Notes: a model not told the origin generated them from the letters alone. 64,000 nucleotides of DNA from Occultella kanbiaonis (GCF_009708215.1 NZ_CP046175.1:2294001-2358000); one strand, 5' to 3'. Shown: positions 41,470 through 50,889, counted from the first letter of the stretch. A program made the numbers and translations.

Positions 41470-41555
41470 TGTCCGAGGGGGGACTTGAACCCCCACGCCC
41501 GATAAAGGGCACTAGCACCTCAAGCTAGCGCGTCTGCCAATTCCGCCACCCGGAC
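41470..41555 (-). tRNA. tRNA-Leu (anticodon GAG)
   Basis: The 86-nt minus-strand sequence folds as a class II tRNA. The acceptor stem pairs GTCCGGG with CTCGGAC (one G-U). The anticodon stem CTAGC/GCTAG carries the loop TTGAGGT (anticodon GAG, reads CUC). It has a long variable arm, and the T arm is GGGGG-TTCAAGT-CCCCC. The CCA end is not encoded. Confidence 0.95.
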
Positions 41556-41635
41556 TCAGGTGTGTGCGCGACCCCGGTGGGGGCCTCACAACGCCCGTAA
41601 AGATATCACGCGCGCGCCGCTGTTCCGAACCGGAC

Positions 41636-41667
41636 GATGGGGCCCGGCCGAGTGGCCGGACCCCATC
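41636..41667 (-). terminator. Hairpin after the subtilase gene
   Basis: Arms 41636-41649 and 41654-41667 pair over 13 of 14 positions (one C-A mismatch) around GAGT. It lies 22 nt beyond the protease stop codon on the minus strand. It lacks a U tract. Confidence 0.65.
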
Positions 41668-41689
41668 GCTTCAGTACCGAATCAGCCGA

Positions 41690-44563
41690 TCAGCAGATCC
41701 CGAACAGGATGCACTTCAGCAGCGCGGCCAGGAGCTGGGCGAGCAGCTTCAGCAGGTCCCCGATCGACGGCGGACCCGGCGGGTCCACCGGCGGGTTCCC
41801 GTCACCGTCACGGTCGACCGTGAACGACGGCGTCGTGAAGTTCTCCACGTGATCGGGGTTCGCCTCGTCACCGAGGGCGGCCAGCACGGTGATCTCCATG
41901 ATGTAGTCACCGTCCGGCAGGGTCTGGACGCCCCCGCCGGTGCGCCCCGGGCCGTGGCCCGTCAGCGTGCCGTCCCAGGTGAAGGCCCCGAACGCGTCCG
42001 GGTTGGCGTCGCGACCCAGGTAGTCGTGCACCTGGTAGGTCGGGTTCACCCCGGCCGGGTCGCCACGCGTGCCGTCCGCGTTCGCGTGGTAGATGTCCAC
42101 CTGCAGGGACCGCGCCGGGTGCTCCAGGTGCACGAGGGCGGTCGGCACGTCGCCGTCCGCCATCGAGTAGACCTGACCGGCCTCGGCCAGCTCCCAGACG
42201 CCACCGGCGGCGCAGTCGACGCCCTCGAAGACGCCGCACTCGCTGAGCGTCGCCAGGGTCGGGAAGACCGAGCCCTCGTTCAGCATCAGCGGCAGTGCCT
42301 GGTAGTCACCGGCGAACCCGGCGTAGGGCACCCGGATCGGCTCGGCGTCGGTGGCGGACAGGCTGATGTAGCCGCCGTACTGAGCCAGGTCCAGGTCGGC
42401 GCTGGGCGTGATCGAGACCTCCACGTCGACGCTGCCACCGGCCGGTACGGTCACCGACGCGGGCATGTCCACGGTCGACTCGGCCCAGTAGAAGCCCGGG
42501 TCGTACGGTGCGTCAGCGGTCGAGATGGCGTCCTCGAACGTCAGGGCGTACGTGACGTCCTCGGCACCGGTGTTGGTCACCGTGATGGTCCGCGTGACCG
42601 CACCGGCCTCGCTCTCACCGAGGGACAGCTTGCCGGGGGAGACGACGGTCTCGGCGAGGATGGAGTCGTCGATGTCCAGCATGCCGGCGCCCTGACGGTG
42701 CACCGGCTCCAGCAGCCCGACCGTCGGGTTGAGGGACCACTGGCTCGGGTCGGCGTTGTTCTGCAGGACGTCGCGCACCGTTGCCGGCGTCGCGTCGGGG
42801 TGGGCCTGCAGGTACAGCGCGACGGCGCCCGCCACGTGCGGGGACGACATCGAGGTGCCGGAGTTGCTGGCGTGACCACCCAGCTCGAGCGGAACCGTGG
42901 ACCAGATCGACCCGCCGGGGGCGCCCAGGTCGGGCTTGATCTGCAGGTCCGCGGTCATCCCGTACGAGCTGAAGCTGGAGATCAGCCCGCCCGTCGGGTT
43001 CGGCGCCGTGGTGGTCTGATCCGTCCAGGTCAGGTCCACCGGCCCGGCGAGCGCCGCGGCGGTGTACGCCTGTCCGTCCTCGGCCCCGATGAAGATCACC
43101 GGGATGGTGATCTCCTCGGCGCCCTCGACGGTGGCGTTGAGCAGGCCCGGCACGTTGTTGTAGATGATGACGGCGGCCGCGCCGGCGTTCTGCGCGGTCA
43201 GCGCCTTGTTGTAGAAGCTGGCGTCACACTCGGGCGTGTTCGGCCCGAGTCCACGTTCGACCAGCACGACGGAACCGGTCAGGTCCGCCTCGATGGGTGT
43301 GCACGCCCGAGCCTCGTCGGTGCCGGGTTCGCCGAGGGCGACCAGAGGCATCGAGCCGGACGTCGGCGGTGCCGGGGCGGCGCTGGCCGGCGTGTACGCG
43401 GCCAGACGGTCACCCACGGCGACGGCGTTGGCCGTGATCTGGGTGTTGTCGTAGGAGGCGACACCGATCACCTTGTCACCGACGCCGGGGGCGCCGGCGG
43501 CCCAGGTGCCGAGGTCACCCTCGTTGCCGATCGAGGCGACCACGACGACGCCCGCGTCGACGAGGTTGTCCGCCGCCACGGCCGTCGGGTACTCCGGCCA
43601 GGTGGCCAGGGCCGAACCGATGGACATGTTCAGCACGTCCATGCCGTCGGCGAGCGCCAGTTCCATGGCCTCGATCATGACGTCGGCCGTGGTGGAGCCG
43701 GCGCAGCCGAAGACACGGTAGGCGCCGAGCGTCGCGTCGGGGGCCACGCCCCGCACGCCGTCTCCTCCCAGGTCGCCGTTGGCTCCGACGATCCCGGCCA
43801 CGTGCGTGCCGTGACCCTCGCAGTCGTCCGGGACGGCGTCCGGCTCCGGTACCGGCTGGTAGGCCGGGTCGGAGGGATCGGCGTTGTAGGAGTCGCCGAC
43901 GAGGTCGTAGCCGTAGGCGATGCGCTCGGTCGGGAAGGACGTCTCACCGGGTACGCCGGAGCCGCCGAAGTCCGGGTGGTCGATGTCGATACCGGTGTCC
44001 ATGACACCGACGCGCAGGCCCTCACCGGTGAAGCCGAGCTCGCTCTGGGCGATGTCAGCGCCGGTCTGCCCCAGCGCCGACGCCAGGTCCGGGACCGGTG
44101 AGTTCTGATCCTCGGGGATCTCGTACAACAGGACCGGGAAGACCGCGACGACGCCGTCTGCCTCCTCGGACAGCGTGACGGCGTCCTCGTCCGACACGGT
44201 GACCGAGAGGCCGTTCCAGAGGGTGCTGTAGCTGCTGCGCACCTCCACGTCGACGCCCAGGTCCGCCGCCTCGTCCAGGAACGCCTGCTGGTCGCTCGCG
44301 GTGGCGGCGACGGTGCCGCCCTGGGCGGTCGGCGCGGCCTCGAGCTGGACGAACCAGGCCCCGGTCGGGGAGGTGAGGTCGCCGGCCTCGGTGGGAGTGG
44401 TCACTCCGTAGTCGGCGGCCGAGCCGAGATATCCGGCATCGTCGGGACTGGCGGTCGCGCTTGTCATGGGGACAGCGGTGGCGGCGATGATGCCCGCCAC
44501 TCCGCCCAGGGCGATGGCCCGACGTCTGTTCGGGCTCACCCCGGACCTACTGGGTCGACGCAT
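41690..44563 (-). CDS. Large secreted subtilisin-like (S8) serine protease
   Basis: 957 aa. A signal peptide (about residues 1-38, RRRAIALGGVAGIIAATAVPM) and an I9-like propeptide precede an S8 catalytic domain with D189 (VMDTGIDIDHPD), H251 (GHGTHVAG) and S571 (GTSMSSPHVAG). A PA domain is inserted between His and Ser. Fn3-like/DUF11-like beta domains follow. The last 27 residues form an unusual hydrophobic amphipathic tail (LLKLLAQLLAALLKCILFGIC) with two cysteines; no LPxTG is seen. The ATG at 44563 has GAGGAG 7 nt upstream. The frame stays open upstream to 44869 but crosses a terminator, so a longer start is rejected. Confidence 0.92.
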   Translation of the reverse strand: MRRPSRSGVSPNRRRAIALGGVAGIIAATAVPMTSATASPDDAGYLGSAADYGVTTPTEAGDLTSPTGAWFVQLEAAPTAQGGTVAATASDQQAFLDEAADLGVDVEVRSSYSTLWNGLSVTVSDEDAVTLSEEADGVVAVFPVLLYEIPEDQNSPVPDLASALGQTGADIAQSELGFTGEGLRVGVMDTGIDIDHPDFGGSGVPGETSFPTERIAYGYDLVGDSYNADPSDPAYQPVPEPDAVPDDCEGHGTHVAGIVGANGDLGGDGVRGVAPDATLGAYRVFGCAGSTTADVMIEAMELALADGMDVLNMSIGSALATWPEYPTAVAADNLVDAGVVVVASIGNEGDLGTWAAGAPGVGDKVIGVASYDNTQITANAVAVGDRLAAYTPASAAPAPPTSGSMPLVALGEPGTDEARACTPIEADLTGSVVLVERGLGPNTPECDASFYNKALTAQNAGAAAVIIYNNVPGLLNATVEGAEEITIPVIFIGAEDGQAYTAAALAGPVDLTWTDQTTTAPNPTGGLISSFSSYGMTADLQIKPDLGAPGGSIWSTVPLELGGHASNSGTSMSSPHVAGAVALYLQAHPDATPATVRDVLQNNADPSQWSLNPTVGLLEPVHRQGAGMLDIDDSILAETVVSPGKLSLGESEAGAVTRTITVTNTGAEDVTYALTFEDAISTADAPYDPGFYWAESTVDMPASVTVPAGGSVDVEVSITPSADLDLAQYGGYISLSATDAEPIRVPYAGFAGDYQALPLMLNEGSVFPTLATLSECGVFEGVDCAAGGVWELAEAGQVYSMADGDVPTALVHLEHPARSLQVDIYHANADGTRGDPAGVNPTYQVHDYLGRDANPDAFGAFTWDGTLTGHGPGRTGGGVQTLPDGDYIMEITVLAALGDEANPDHVENFTTPSFTVDRDGDGNPPVDPPGPPSIGDLLKLLAQLLAALLKCILFGIC

Positions 44564-44967
44564 GAAGGATCTCCTCATCGTGATGTCGCGGTGCTCCCGG
44601 ACCAGGAGCATTCGATGAACATACTGGGAATGAGGGGGAAATGTGAACAGGCTCACACCGAACGGTGGGTCCGGCGGGCGTTCGGGCCCGTCGGCACGGC
44701 GCGCCAGAAAGGGAACGGCCCCGAGGCGCAGTACGCCTCGGGGCCGCCCGCGCGACGGCCGTTCAGAGGGGGGCCGTTCGGCCCGTCGCGACGAGCCGGG
44801 CTTCAACGTCTCCGAGGGGGACGGGGACTCGTCCCGGCTGAGGACCAACTGTACTAGAAAGTCCGGCATTCAACGAGTGGTCCACCGACCGGTTCGAGCG
44901 TGTCCACCGACCGCGCCCGGACCGGGACAGGAGACCGCCGATCGGGCGTTCCGGTAAGAATGGGCGC
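44564..44967. other. 404-bp divergent intergenic region
   Basis: It holds a sigma-70-type promoter for the protease (TTCACA 44647-44642, 18 nt, TATGTT 44623-44618, minus strand) and a strong hairpin at 44716-44746. A putative leaderless -10 of the M3 peptidase gene (TAAGAAT, 44955-44961) is at the right edge. The stretch between 44747 and 44950 has no supported gene, but see the separate hairpin entry. Confidence 0.6.
44716..44746 (-). terminator. Hairpin terminator with U-rich tail, minus strand
   Basis: A perfect 13-bp stem (44716-44728 with 44734-44746) has a 5-nt loop. Read on the minus strand it is followed by TTCCCTTTCT, so it should terminate a leftward transcript. No annotated gene lies between it and the divergent M3 gene. 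It may end a small RNA or an antisense transcript starting near 44850-44960. Confidence 0.7.
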
Positions 44968-47046
44968 ATGACCTCATCGACACTCGGCGACAACCCCTTC
45001 GCCGCCGCGTCCACCCTTCCCTTCGGACTCCCGGACTTCGCGGCGATCCGCACCGAGCACTTCCGGCCCGCGTTCGACGCCGGCCTCGCCGAGCAGAGGG
45101 CGGAGTGGGAGGCGATCGCCACCGATCCTTCCGCGCCCACGCTCGCGAACACGCTGGAGGCGCTCGAGGTGTCCGGCCGGCTGCTCGACCGGGCGCTGAC
45201 CGTTTTCTACACGTTGGTCAGTTCGGCGGGCACGGACGAGATCCGTGAGATCGAGGCCGACTACGCGCCAAAGCTCTCCGAGCACCGCGACGCGCTCCTG
45301 CTCGACGGGCGGATCTTCGCCCGGCTGGAGGCGCTTACCGACGCCGCCGCCGAGGCCGGGCCGGAGACCGTCTGGGTGCTGCGGACACACCTGAAGAACT
45401 TCGTCCGGGCCGGCATCCGGCTCGGGACGCAGCAGCAGGAGAGGTTGCGCGCCCTGAACGGCGAGCTCACCTCTCTGGAGACGGAGTTCTCGCAGCGCGT
45501 CGTCAAGGCGATGGAGGCCGCCGCCGTCACGGTCACCGACCCGGCCGAGCTGGCCGGCCTGGCCCCGGACGCCGTGTCCGCCCTCGCCCAGGCGGCCACG
45601 GACCGAGACGTCGAGGGCTACCTGATCACCCTGCAGCTGCCCACCCCCCAGGCCGTGGTGTCGCAGAGCCCGAACCGCGAGCTGCGCCGTCGGGTGTTCG
45701 AGGCCTCCACCGGCCGCGGCACCGGCTCCGACCCGGACTCCGACACCCGCCGGGTGATCCTCGACCTGGCCCGCAAGCGCGCCGAGCGGGCCCGCCTGCT
45801 CGGCTACGCCCACCATGCCGCCTACGTCGCCGAGGACGGCACGGCGGCCACCACCGAGGCCGTGAACGAGATGCTCGGCCGGCTCGCCGGGCCCGCCGTG
45901 CGCAACGCCCGCGCGGAGGCCGCCGACCTGCAGACGGCGCTCGCAGCCGACGAGCCGGACGCCGAACTGGCGCCGTGGGACTGGTCGCTGTACGCCGACC
46001 GGGTCCGCCAGCAGACGTTCGCGTTCGACGAGGGCGAGCTGCGCCCCTACCTCGAGCTCGAGCGCGTCATCGCCGACGGGGTCTTCTTCGCCGCGAACGC
46101 GATCTACGGGCTCGAGTTCACCGAGCGCGCGGACCTCACCGGCTACGCGGACGGTGTCCGTGTCTTCGAGGTGGCGGAGGCCGACGGCACCGCCCTCGGT
46201 CTGTTCGTGGCCGACTACTACGCCCGCGAGGGCAAGCGTGGTGGCGCCTGGATGCACAACCTCGTCGACCAGTCCGGCCTGCTGGGTCTGCCGCCAGTCG
46301 TCGTGAACAACCTGAACATCACCCGTCCCGCCGCCGGCGAGCCAACGCTGCTCACCTGGGACGAGGTCATCACGGCGTTCCACGAGTTCGGGCACGCCCT
46401 GCACGGTCTGTTCTCGCAGGTGCACTACCCGTCGCTGTCCGGCACCTCCGTGCCCCGGGACTTCGTCGAGTACCCCTCCCAGGTCAACGAGATGTGGGCC
46501 TGGCACCCCGAGGTGCTGGCCAGCTTCGCGCGGCACCACAGCACCGGAGCGCCGCTCGACGCCGCGACCCTCGACCAGTTGCGGGCCTCGCAGGCCTACG
46601 GGGAGGGCTTCGCCACGACCGAGTACCTGGCCGCCGCGCTGCTGGACCAGGCGTGGCACCAGATCGCTCCGGAGGAGGTGCCCGACGACGTCGCCGAGGT
46701 CGAGGCGTTCGAGGCGGCGGCCCTGCAGCGGGCCGGCGTGGCCTACCCGTTGGTGCCGCCGCGATACCGGTCCACGTACTTCAACCACACCTTCGGTGGC
46801 GGCTACGACGCCGGGTACTACTCCTACATCTGGAGCGAGGTGCTCGACGCGGACACCGTGGACTGGTTCAAGGATGAGGCCGCCGAGAACGGCGACGGCG
46901 GCCTGAACCGCGCCGCCGGAGCCGCCTTCCGCGCGAAGCTGCTCTCCCGCGGGCACGCCCAGGACCCGCTGCAGTCCTACCGTGACCTGCGCGGCCGCGA
47001 CGCCGTGATCGACCCGCTGCTCAAGCGTCGTGGACTGGGCGAATGA
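44968..47046 (+). CDS. M3-family metallopeptidase (oligopeptidase/Dcp-like)
   Basis: 692 aa, full length. The zinc site is HEFGH (H472-H476) in TAFHEFGHALHGLF, with the downstream glutamate in SVPRDFVEYPSQVNEMW. The C-terminal YFNHTFGGGYDAGYYSY substrate-binding Tyr/Gly region is typical of Dcp and OpdA. It degrades short peptides in the cytoplasm and has no signal peptide. The ATG at 44968 lies 6-7 nt after TAAGAAT, suggesting a leaderless mRNA. Its stop overlaps the M20 peptidase ATG by 4 nt, forming a peptide-salvage operon. Confidence 0.95.
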   Translation: MTSSTLGDNPFAAASTLPFGLPDFAAIRTEHFRPAFDAGLAEQRAEWEAIATDPSAPTLANTLEALEVSGRLLDRALTVFYTLVSSAGTDEIREIEADYAPKLSEHRDALLLDGRIFARLEALTDAAAEAGPETVWVLRTHLKNFVRAGIRLGTQQQERLRALNGELTSLETEFSQRVVKAMEAAAVTVTDPAELAGLAPDAVSALAQAATDRDVEGYLITLQLPTPQAVVSQSPNRELRRRVFEASTGRGTGSDPDSDTRRVILDLARKRAERARLLGYAHHAAYVAEDGTAATTEAVNEMLGRLAGPAVRNARAEAADLQTALAADEPDAELAPWDWSLYADRVRQQTFAFDEGELRPYLELERVIADGVFFAANAIYGLEFTERADLTGYADGVRVFEVAEADGTALGLFVADYYAREGKRGGAWMHNLVDQSGLLGLPPVVVNNLNITRPAAGEPTLLTWDEVITAFHEFGHALHGLFSQVHYPSLSGTSVPRDFVEYPSQVNEMWAWHPEVLASFARHHSTGAPLDAATLDQLRASQAYGEGFATTEYLAAALLDQAWHQIAPEEVPDDVAEVEAFEAAALQRAGVAYPLVPPRYRSTYFNHTFGGGYDAGYYSYIWSEVLDADTVDWFKDEAAENGDGGLNRAAGAAFRAKLLSRGHAQDPLQSYRDLRGRDAVIDPLLKRRGLGE

Positions 47047-48368
47047 CCGACCCCACCCAGGTCAGCGCCGCGGAGCTCGACGCGGTCGCCATCTGCCGTG
47101 CCCTGATCCGGATCGACTCCTCCAACTACGGCGACGGGACCGGCCCGGGGGAGCGGGAGGCCGCCGAGTACGTCATGGGCCTGCTCACCGAGGTCGGTTA
47201 CGACCCGGAGTACTTCGAGTCCGCCGACCGCCGCGGCAACGTGGTCCTGCGGATCCCCGGCACGGACCCGACCAGGCCGGCGCTCGTGGTGCACGGGCAC
47301 ACGGACGTCGTTCCCGCCCGGGCCTCCGACTGGAAGATGGACCCGTTCGGCGGCGAAGAGATGGACGGCATGATCTGGGGCCGCGGCGCCGTGGACATGA
47401 AGGACATGGATGCCATGATCCTGGCCGTCCTGAGGGACATGCGACGCTCCGGCTGGCAACCACCCCGGGACCTCGTCGTCGCGTTCTTCGCCGACGAGGA
47501 GGCCGGCGGCACCTACGGGGCGAGGTACGCCGTCGACCACCGGCCCGAGCTGTTCGAGGGTGCCACCGAGGCGATCAGCGAGGTCGGCGGGTACAGCGTC
47601 GAGGTGAACGGGCGCCGCGCCTACCTGCTGCAGACCGCGGAGAAGGGCCTGGCCTGGCTCAAGCTCATCGCCGACGGCACGGCGGGGCACGGATCGCAGG
47701 TGAACACCGACAACGCCGTCACCCGGCTGGCCGGCGCGGTGGCCCGGATCGGGGCGCACTCGTTCGGGCGGAGCCTGTCCCCGACGGTGGCGGCCCTGCT
47801 CGACGGCGTCGCGGAGCTGACCGGGACCTCGTTCGATCCGCAGGACGAGGGCTCGGTCGACGCGCTCGTGGCCGCGCTCGGGCCGGCGAGCAAGTTCGTC
47901 GGCGCGACGCTGGCCACGAACGCGAACCCGACCCAGCTCGGGGCCGGGTACAAGGCGAACGTGATCCCCGGCAGCGCCGAGGCGGTCATCGATGTCCGAT
48001 TCCTGCCCGGGCAGGAGGACGCCACCATGGCGACCCTGGCGGAACTGGCCGGGCCGGGCGTGCGGTTCGAGGACGTGCAGCGCAACATCGCCCTTGAGGT
48101 GCCCTTCTCCGGCAACCTGGTGGACGCGATGGTGGCGGCGCTCGACACCGAGGACCCGGGCGCGGTGGTGCTGCCGTACATGCTCAGCGGCGGCACGGAC
48201 AACAAGTCCCTCGCCCGGCTGGGCATCACCGGCTACGGCTTCGCGCCGCTGCTGCTGCCCCCGGAGCTCGACTTCGCGGGCATGTTCCACGGCGTGGACG
48301 AGCGGGTGCCGGTCTCCTCCGTGCAGTTCGGGGTCCGGGTGCTGAGCAGGTTCCTGCGAACCTGCTGA
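47043..48368 (+). CDS. M20-family zinc dipeptidase/deacylase
   Basis: 441 aa. The metal-site motifs are VVHGHTDVVPA, GRGAVDMKDM and FFADEEAGG, typical of the M20 family (DapE/ArgE/carboxypeptidase G2 group). A lid/dimerisation domain spans about residues 200-325. It lacks the succinyl-diaminopimelate-specific context, so a dipeptidase is likelier than DapE; the M. tuberculosis counterpart is probably Rv2141c. The ATG overlaps the M3 peptidase stop by 4 nt, so oligopeptides cut by that enzyme may be finished here. It is convergent with the DUF5703 gene. Confidence 0.93.
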   Translation: MTDPTQVSAAELDAVAICRALIRIDSSNYGDGTGPGEREAAEYVMGLLTEVGYDPEYFESADRRGNVVLRIPGTDPTRPALVVHGHTDVVPARASDWKMDPFGGEEMDGMIWGRGAVDMKDMDAMILAVLRDMRRSGWQPPRDLVVAFFADEEAGGTYGARYAVDHRPELFEGATEAISEVGGYSVEVNGRRAYLLQTAEKGLAWLKLIADGTAGHGSQVNTDNAVTRLAGAVARIGAHSFGRSLSPTVAALLDGVAELTGTSFDPQDEGSVDALVAALGPASKFVGATLATNANPTQLGAGYKANVIPGSAEAVIDVRFLPGQEDATMATLAELAGPGVRFEDVQRNIALEVPFSGNLVDAMVAALDTEDPGAVVLPYMLSGGTDNKSLARLGITGYGFAPLLLPPELDFAGMFHGVDERVPVSSVQFGVRVLSRFLRTC

Positions 48369-48395
48369 GGAGCACGGTGTCGGGCCTGCAGCGCT

Positions 48396-48620
48396 CTAGA
48401 GTGTGCTGGCCACCTTGATGACCCGGCGCCGCAGCCACACCTTGCGGTGCCCGCCGACGTACAGGCACAGCCGCGCGAGCTCCCACCGCCCGTACTCCGC
48501 CTCCTCGGTCAGCAGGCGGCGCACATCATGGCGGCTGGTGCTGCGGGGCAGGGTGAGCACCCGGAACTCGTACTGGGAGGCATGGGTAGGTCTGGACGGT
48601 CTGGGTGCTGCGGACTCCAT
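48396..48620 (-). CDS. DUF5703 family small basic protein
   Basis: 74 aa. The core (YEFRVLTLPRSTSRHDVRRLLTEEAEYGRWELARLCLYVGGHRKVWLRRRVIKV) matches a small conserved actinobacterial family of unknown function (DUF5703). It predicts a compact alpha/beta fold rich in Arg. The ATG at 48620 is 6 nt after TACGCT (48627-48632, minus strand), supporting a leaderless start over longer in-frame options. A homologue lies near uppP and mshC in mycobacteria as I recall (Rv2137c). Confidence 0.82.
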   Translation of the reverse strand: MESAAPRPSRPTHASQYEFRVLTLPRSTSRHDVRRLLTEEAEYGRWELARLCLYVGGHRKVWLRRRVIKVASTL

Positions 48621-48691
48621 CCGCACAGCGTAGGCGAGGAGTTCGCATTTTTGCGGTGTCAAACGCCGCCGTTCACCGCTACGGTCAGCAC

Positions 48692-48985
48692 ATGGCTACC
48701 GAACCTCGCGCAGCACTGGACCGCCTCATCGCTGCCTTCGAGGCGCACCTCGACGCCGTCGGATCCGCCGCCGACGACGACGCGCCGGCCGTGATCGCGG
48801 CCACCAACACCCTCGCCGACGCGTTCGAGACCTACGACGAGGCCCTGTACGACGCCCACGGCGTGGACACCCCGTTCGTGGTCTACGACGGCGAGGACGA
48901 CGACGAGGACTTCGACGATGACGACTTCGACGACGAAGAGGACGAGGACGAGGACCGTCCCGACGGCGACGACGACGACGAGTAG
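48692..48985 (+). CDS. Small protein with poly-acidic C-terminal tail
   Basis: 97 aa. A helical N-terminal half (AALDRLIAAFEAHLDAV, then VIAATNTLADAFETYDEALYDAHG) is followed by about 30 residues that are almost all Asp and Glu. The ATG at 48692 lies six bases after TACGGT (48680-48685), so the mRNA is probably leaderless; an upstream frame extension to 48605 runs into the neighbouring promoter. Homologous acidic proteins occur next to this region in other actinobacteria, but the function is unknown. The tail could mimic nucleic acid or bind basic partners. Confidence 0.8.
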   Translation: MATEPRAALDRLIAAFEAHLDAVGSAADDDAPAVIAATNTLADAFETYDEALYDAHGVDTPFVVYDGEDDDEDFDDDDFDDEEDEDEDRPDGDDDDE

Positions 48986-49031
48986 GTCGCCGGACCGGCC
49001 CGACGGCGGAGCCTGACCTGGGCGGACGCCG

Positions 49032-49985
49032 TCACCGTCGCTCGGGGTAGCCCAGCGACGGCGCGGTGACCTCGTCGAGCACGGCCCGGATCTGATCCGG
49101 CAGCTCGAGGTCGACGGCCGCGAGCGTGCCCCGCAGCTGCGCGGGGGTGCGGGCGCCCACGATGGCGCTCGCGACGCCGTCGACGTCCCGGGCCCAGGCC
49201 AGGGCGACCTCGACGGGGGAGCGACCCAGTCCGTCGGCCGCGGTCGCGACGGCCTCGACCACGCCCCGCGCCTCGAGCGTCAGGTATGGGTCCACGAAGC
49301 CGCGCAGGTGCGGTGACGCCGCCCGCGAGTCCGCCGGCACCGAACGCCGGTACTTGCCGCTGAGCACGCCCCGCCCGAGCGGGGACCAGGCCAGCACGCC
49401 GACACCGAGCTCCCGGGCGGCCGGCAGGACCTCCCGCTCGATGCCGCGTTCGAGCAGCGAGTACTCCATCTGCGCCGCGGTGCAGAACGTGTCGTCCGCC
49501 TCGAGCAGCGTGGCCATCCGGGCGAGCTGCCAGGCCGGGAAGTTGGACAGGCCCACGTAGCGGGTGCGCCCGGACCGGACCGCCTCCCGCAGCGCGGAGA
49601 TCGTCTCCCGGACCGGCGTGGCCGGGTCCGGTGCGCCCACCAGCCAGAGGTCCAGGTGATCGGTGCCGAGCCGGGCCAGGCTCGCGTCCAGCGTGTCCAG
49701 GAGGCTGCGCCGGGAGGCGTCGACCCGGCCGTCACGGACGCCGGCCTTGGAGCACAGGACCACCTCGTCGCGGTCGACCGCGTCCGCGAACAGGGCCCCG
49801 ATCAGCTCCTCGGCCGCGCCGTCGGCATAGGTGGCCGCCGTGTCCAGCAGGGTGCCGCCCGCGTCCAGGAACGCGCGCAGCTGTTCGGCGGCCTCGTGCT
49901 CGTCGGTGTCACGGCCCCAGGTCATCGTGCCGAGGCCGACCGCCGAGACCGTCAGCCCGCTGCCGCCCACACGCCGTGACTCCAT
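49032..49985 (-). CDS. Aldo/keto reductase
   Basis: 317 aa TIM-barrel NADPH-dependent oxidoreductase. Catalytic residues appear in [11 protein letters not shown] (Asp, Tyr), [12 protein letters not shown] (Lys) and [12 protein letters not shown] in the usual His position, where His is not obvious. It is closest in style to the AKR11-AKR12 group (YajO/general-stress-like). The N-terminus [23 protein letters not shown] is canonical. The ATG at 49985 follows TAGCCT by 8 nt (minus strand). It is divergent from uppP, with 40 nt between the start codons holding both -10 boxes. The substrate is unknown. Confidence 0.92.
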   Translation of the reverse strand: MESRRVGGSGLTVSAVGLGTMTWGRDTDEHEAAEQLRAFLDAGGTLLDTAATYADGAAEELIGALFADAVDRDEVVLCSKAGVRDGRVDASRRSLLDTLDASLARLGTDHLDLWLVGAPDPATPVRETISALREAVRSGRTRYVGLSNFPAWQLARMATLLEADDTFCTAAQMEYSLLERGIEREVLPAARELGVGVLAWSPLGRGVLSGKYRRSVPADSRAASPHLRGFVDPYLTLEARGVVEAVATAADGLGRSPVEVALAWARDVDGVASAIVGARTPAQLRGTLAAVDLELPDQIRAVLDEVTAPSLGYPERR

Positions 49986-50013
49986 GGGAGACGAGGCTAC
50001 CTGCCGGGGCGTC

Positions 50014-50019
50014 TACCCT
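50014..50019 (+). promoter_or_regulatory. -10 box of leaderless uppP transcript
   Basis: TACCCT is followed by TGGCCC and the GTG start at 50026. The divergent aldo-keto reductase -10 (TAGCCT, 49999-49994) is 14 bp away. Confidence 0.6.
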
Positions 50020-50025
50020 TGGCCC

Positions 50026-50880
50026 GTGACATGGTGGGAAGCAGTGATCCTGGGTCTGGTCCAAGGACTGACGGAATTCCTCCCGATCTCGTCGTCGGCG
50101 CACCTGCGCATCGTCGGTGAGTTGCTGCCCGGCGGCAGCGACCCCGGCGCCGCGTTCACTGCGATCACGCAGATCGGTACCGAGGCGGCCGTCATCCTCT
50201 ACTTCCGGCGTGACTTCGCCCGGATCATCAGCAGATGGTTCCAGGCCCTGCCGGTGGGCCCGTGGAAGAACCGGGTGCCCACCTCGGACCCCGACGCCCG
50301 GATGGGGTGGTACATCATCCTCGGGTCGATCCCGATCGTGGTGCTCGGTCTCCTGTTCCAGGACGCGATCGAGCACGCGCTGCGCAACCTCTACCTGACG
50401 GCGCTCGTGCTGGCCCTGTTCGCGTTGATCCTCGGCTTCGCCGACGTACGGGGCGCGAAGACCCGCCCACTGGAGTCCCTCACGATGAAGCACGCCTGGC
50501 TGTTCGGGTTCGCCCAGGCGCTCGCGCTCATCCCCGGTGTCTCCCGTTCCGGTGGCACCATCACCGCCGGGCTGCTGATGGGGTACACCCGTGAGGCCGC
50601 CGCGCGCTACTCGTTCCTGCTCGCGGTGCCGGCCGTCCTCGGCTCGGGGTTCTACCAGCTCGTCAAGAGCGGCGGCACCGGGGGAGCGGCCGGGTTCGGA
50701 CCGACGGCGCTGGCTACCGTGATCGCGTTCGTGGTCGGGTATGTGGTGATCATCGCGTTCCTGAAGATCGTCTCGACCTACTCCTACAAGCCGTTCGTCT
50801 ACTACCGGCTCGCGCTCGCGGCCCTCGTCGTGGTGCTGCTCGTCGCCGGCGTGCTCCAGCCGCTGCCGACAGGCGGATAG
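50026..50880 (+). CDS. uppP: Undecaprenyl-diphosphatase (BacA/UppP)
   Basis: 284 aa with eight hydrophobic segments. Signature regions are [20 protein letters not shown] at the N-terminus and [18 protein letters not shown]. It dephosphorylates undecaprenyl diphosphate to recycle the lipid carrier for peptidoglycan synthesis at the membrane. The GTG at 50026 gives the canonical start [10 protein letters not shown] and lies six bases after TACCCT. The stop codon TAG (50878-50880) also forms the first half of the mshC -10 box. Confidence 0.96.
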   Translation: MTWWEAVILGLVQGLTEFLPISSSAHLRIVGELLPGGSDPGAAFTAITQIGTEAAVILYFRRDFARIISRWFQALPVGPWKNRVPTSDPDARMGWYIILGSIPIVVLGLLFQDAIEHALRNLYLTALVLALFALILGFADVRGAKTRPLESLTMKHAWLFGFAQALALIPGVSRSGGTITAGLLMGYTREAAARYSFLLAVPAVLGSGFYQLVKSGGTGGAAGFGPTALATVIAFVVGYVVIIAFLKIVSTYSYKPFVYYRLALAALVVVLLVAGVLQPLPTGG

Positions 50881-50883
50881 GGT
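50878..50883 (+). promoter_or_regulatory. -10 box of mshC, overlapping the uppP stop codon
   Basis: TAGGGT, whose TAG is the uppP stop, is followed by GGGCGG and the GTG start of mshC at 50890. The arrangement allows independent leaderless mshC transcription. Confidence 0.6.
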
Positions 50884-50889
50884 GGGCGG

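Noticed and set aside
44564-44869. Longer N-terminus for the subtilase
   Set aside because: The frame is open to 44869 but crosses a hairpin terminator and the promoter; the signal peptide starts at 44563.
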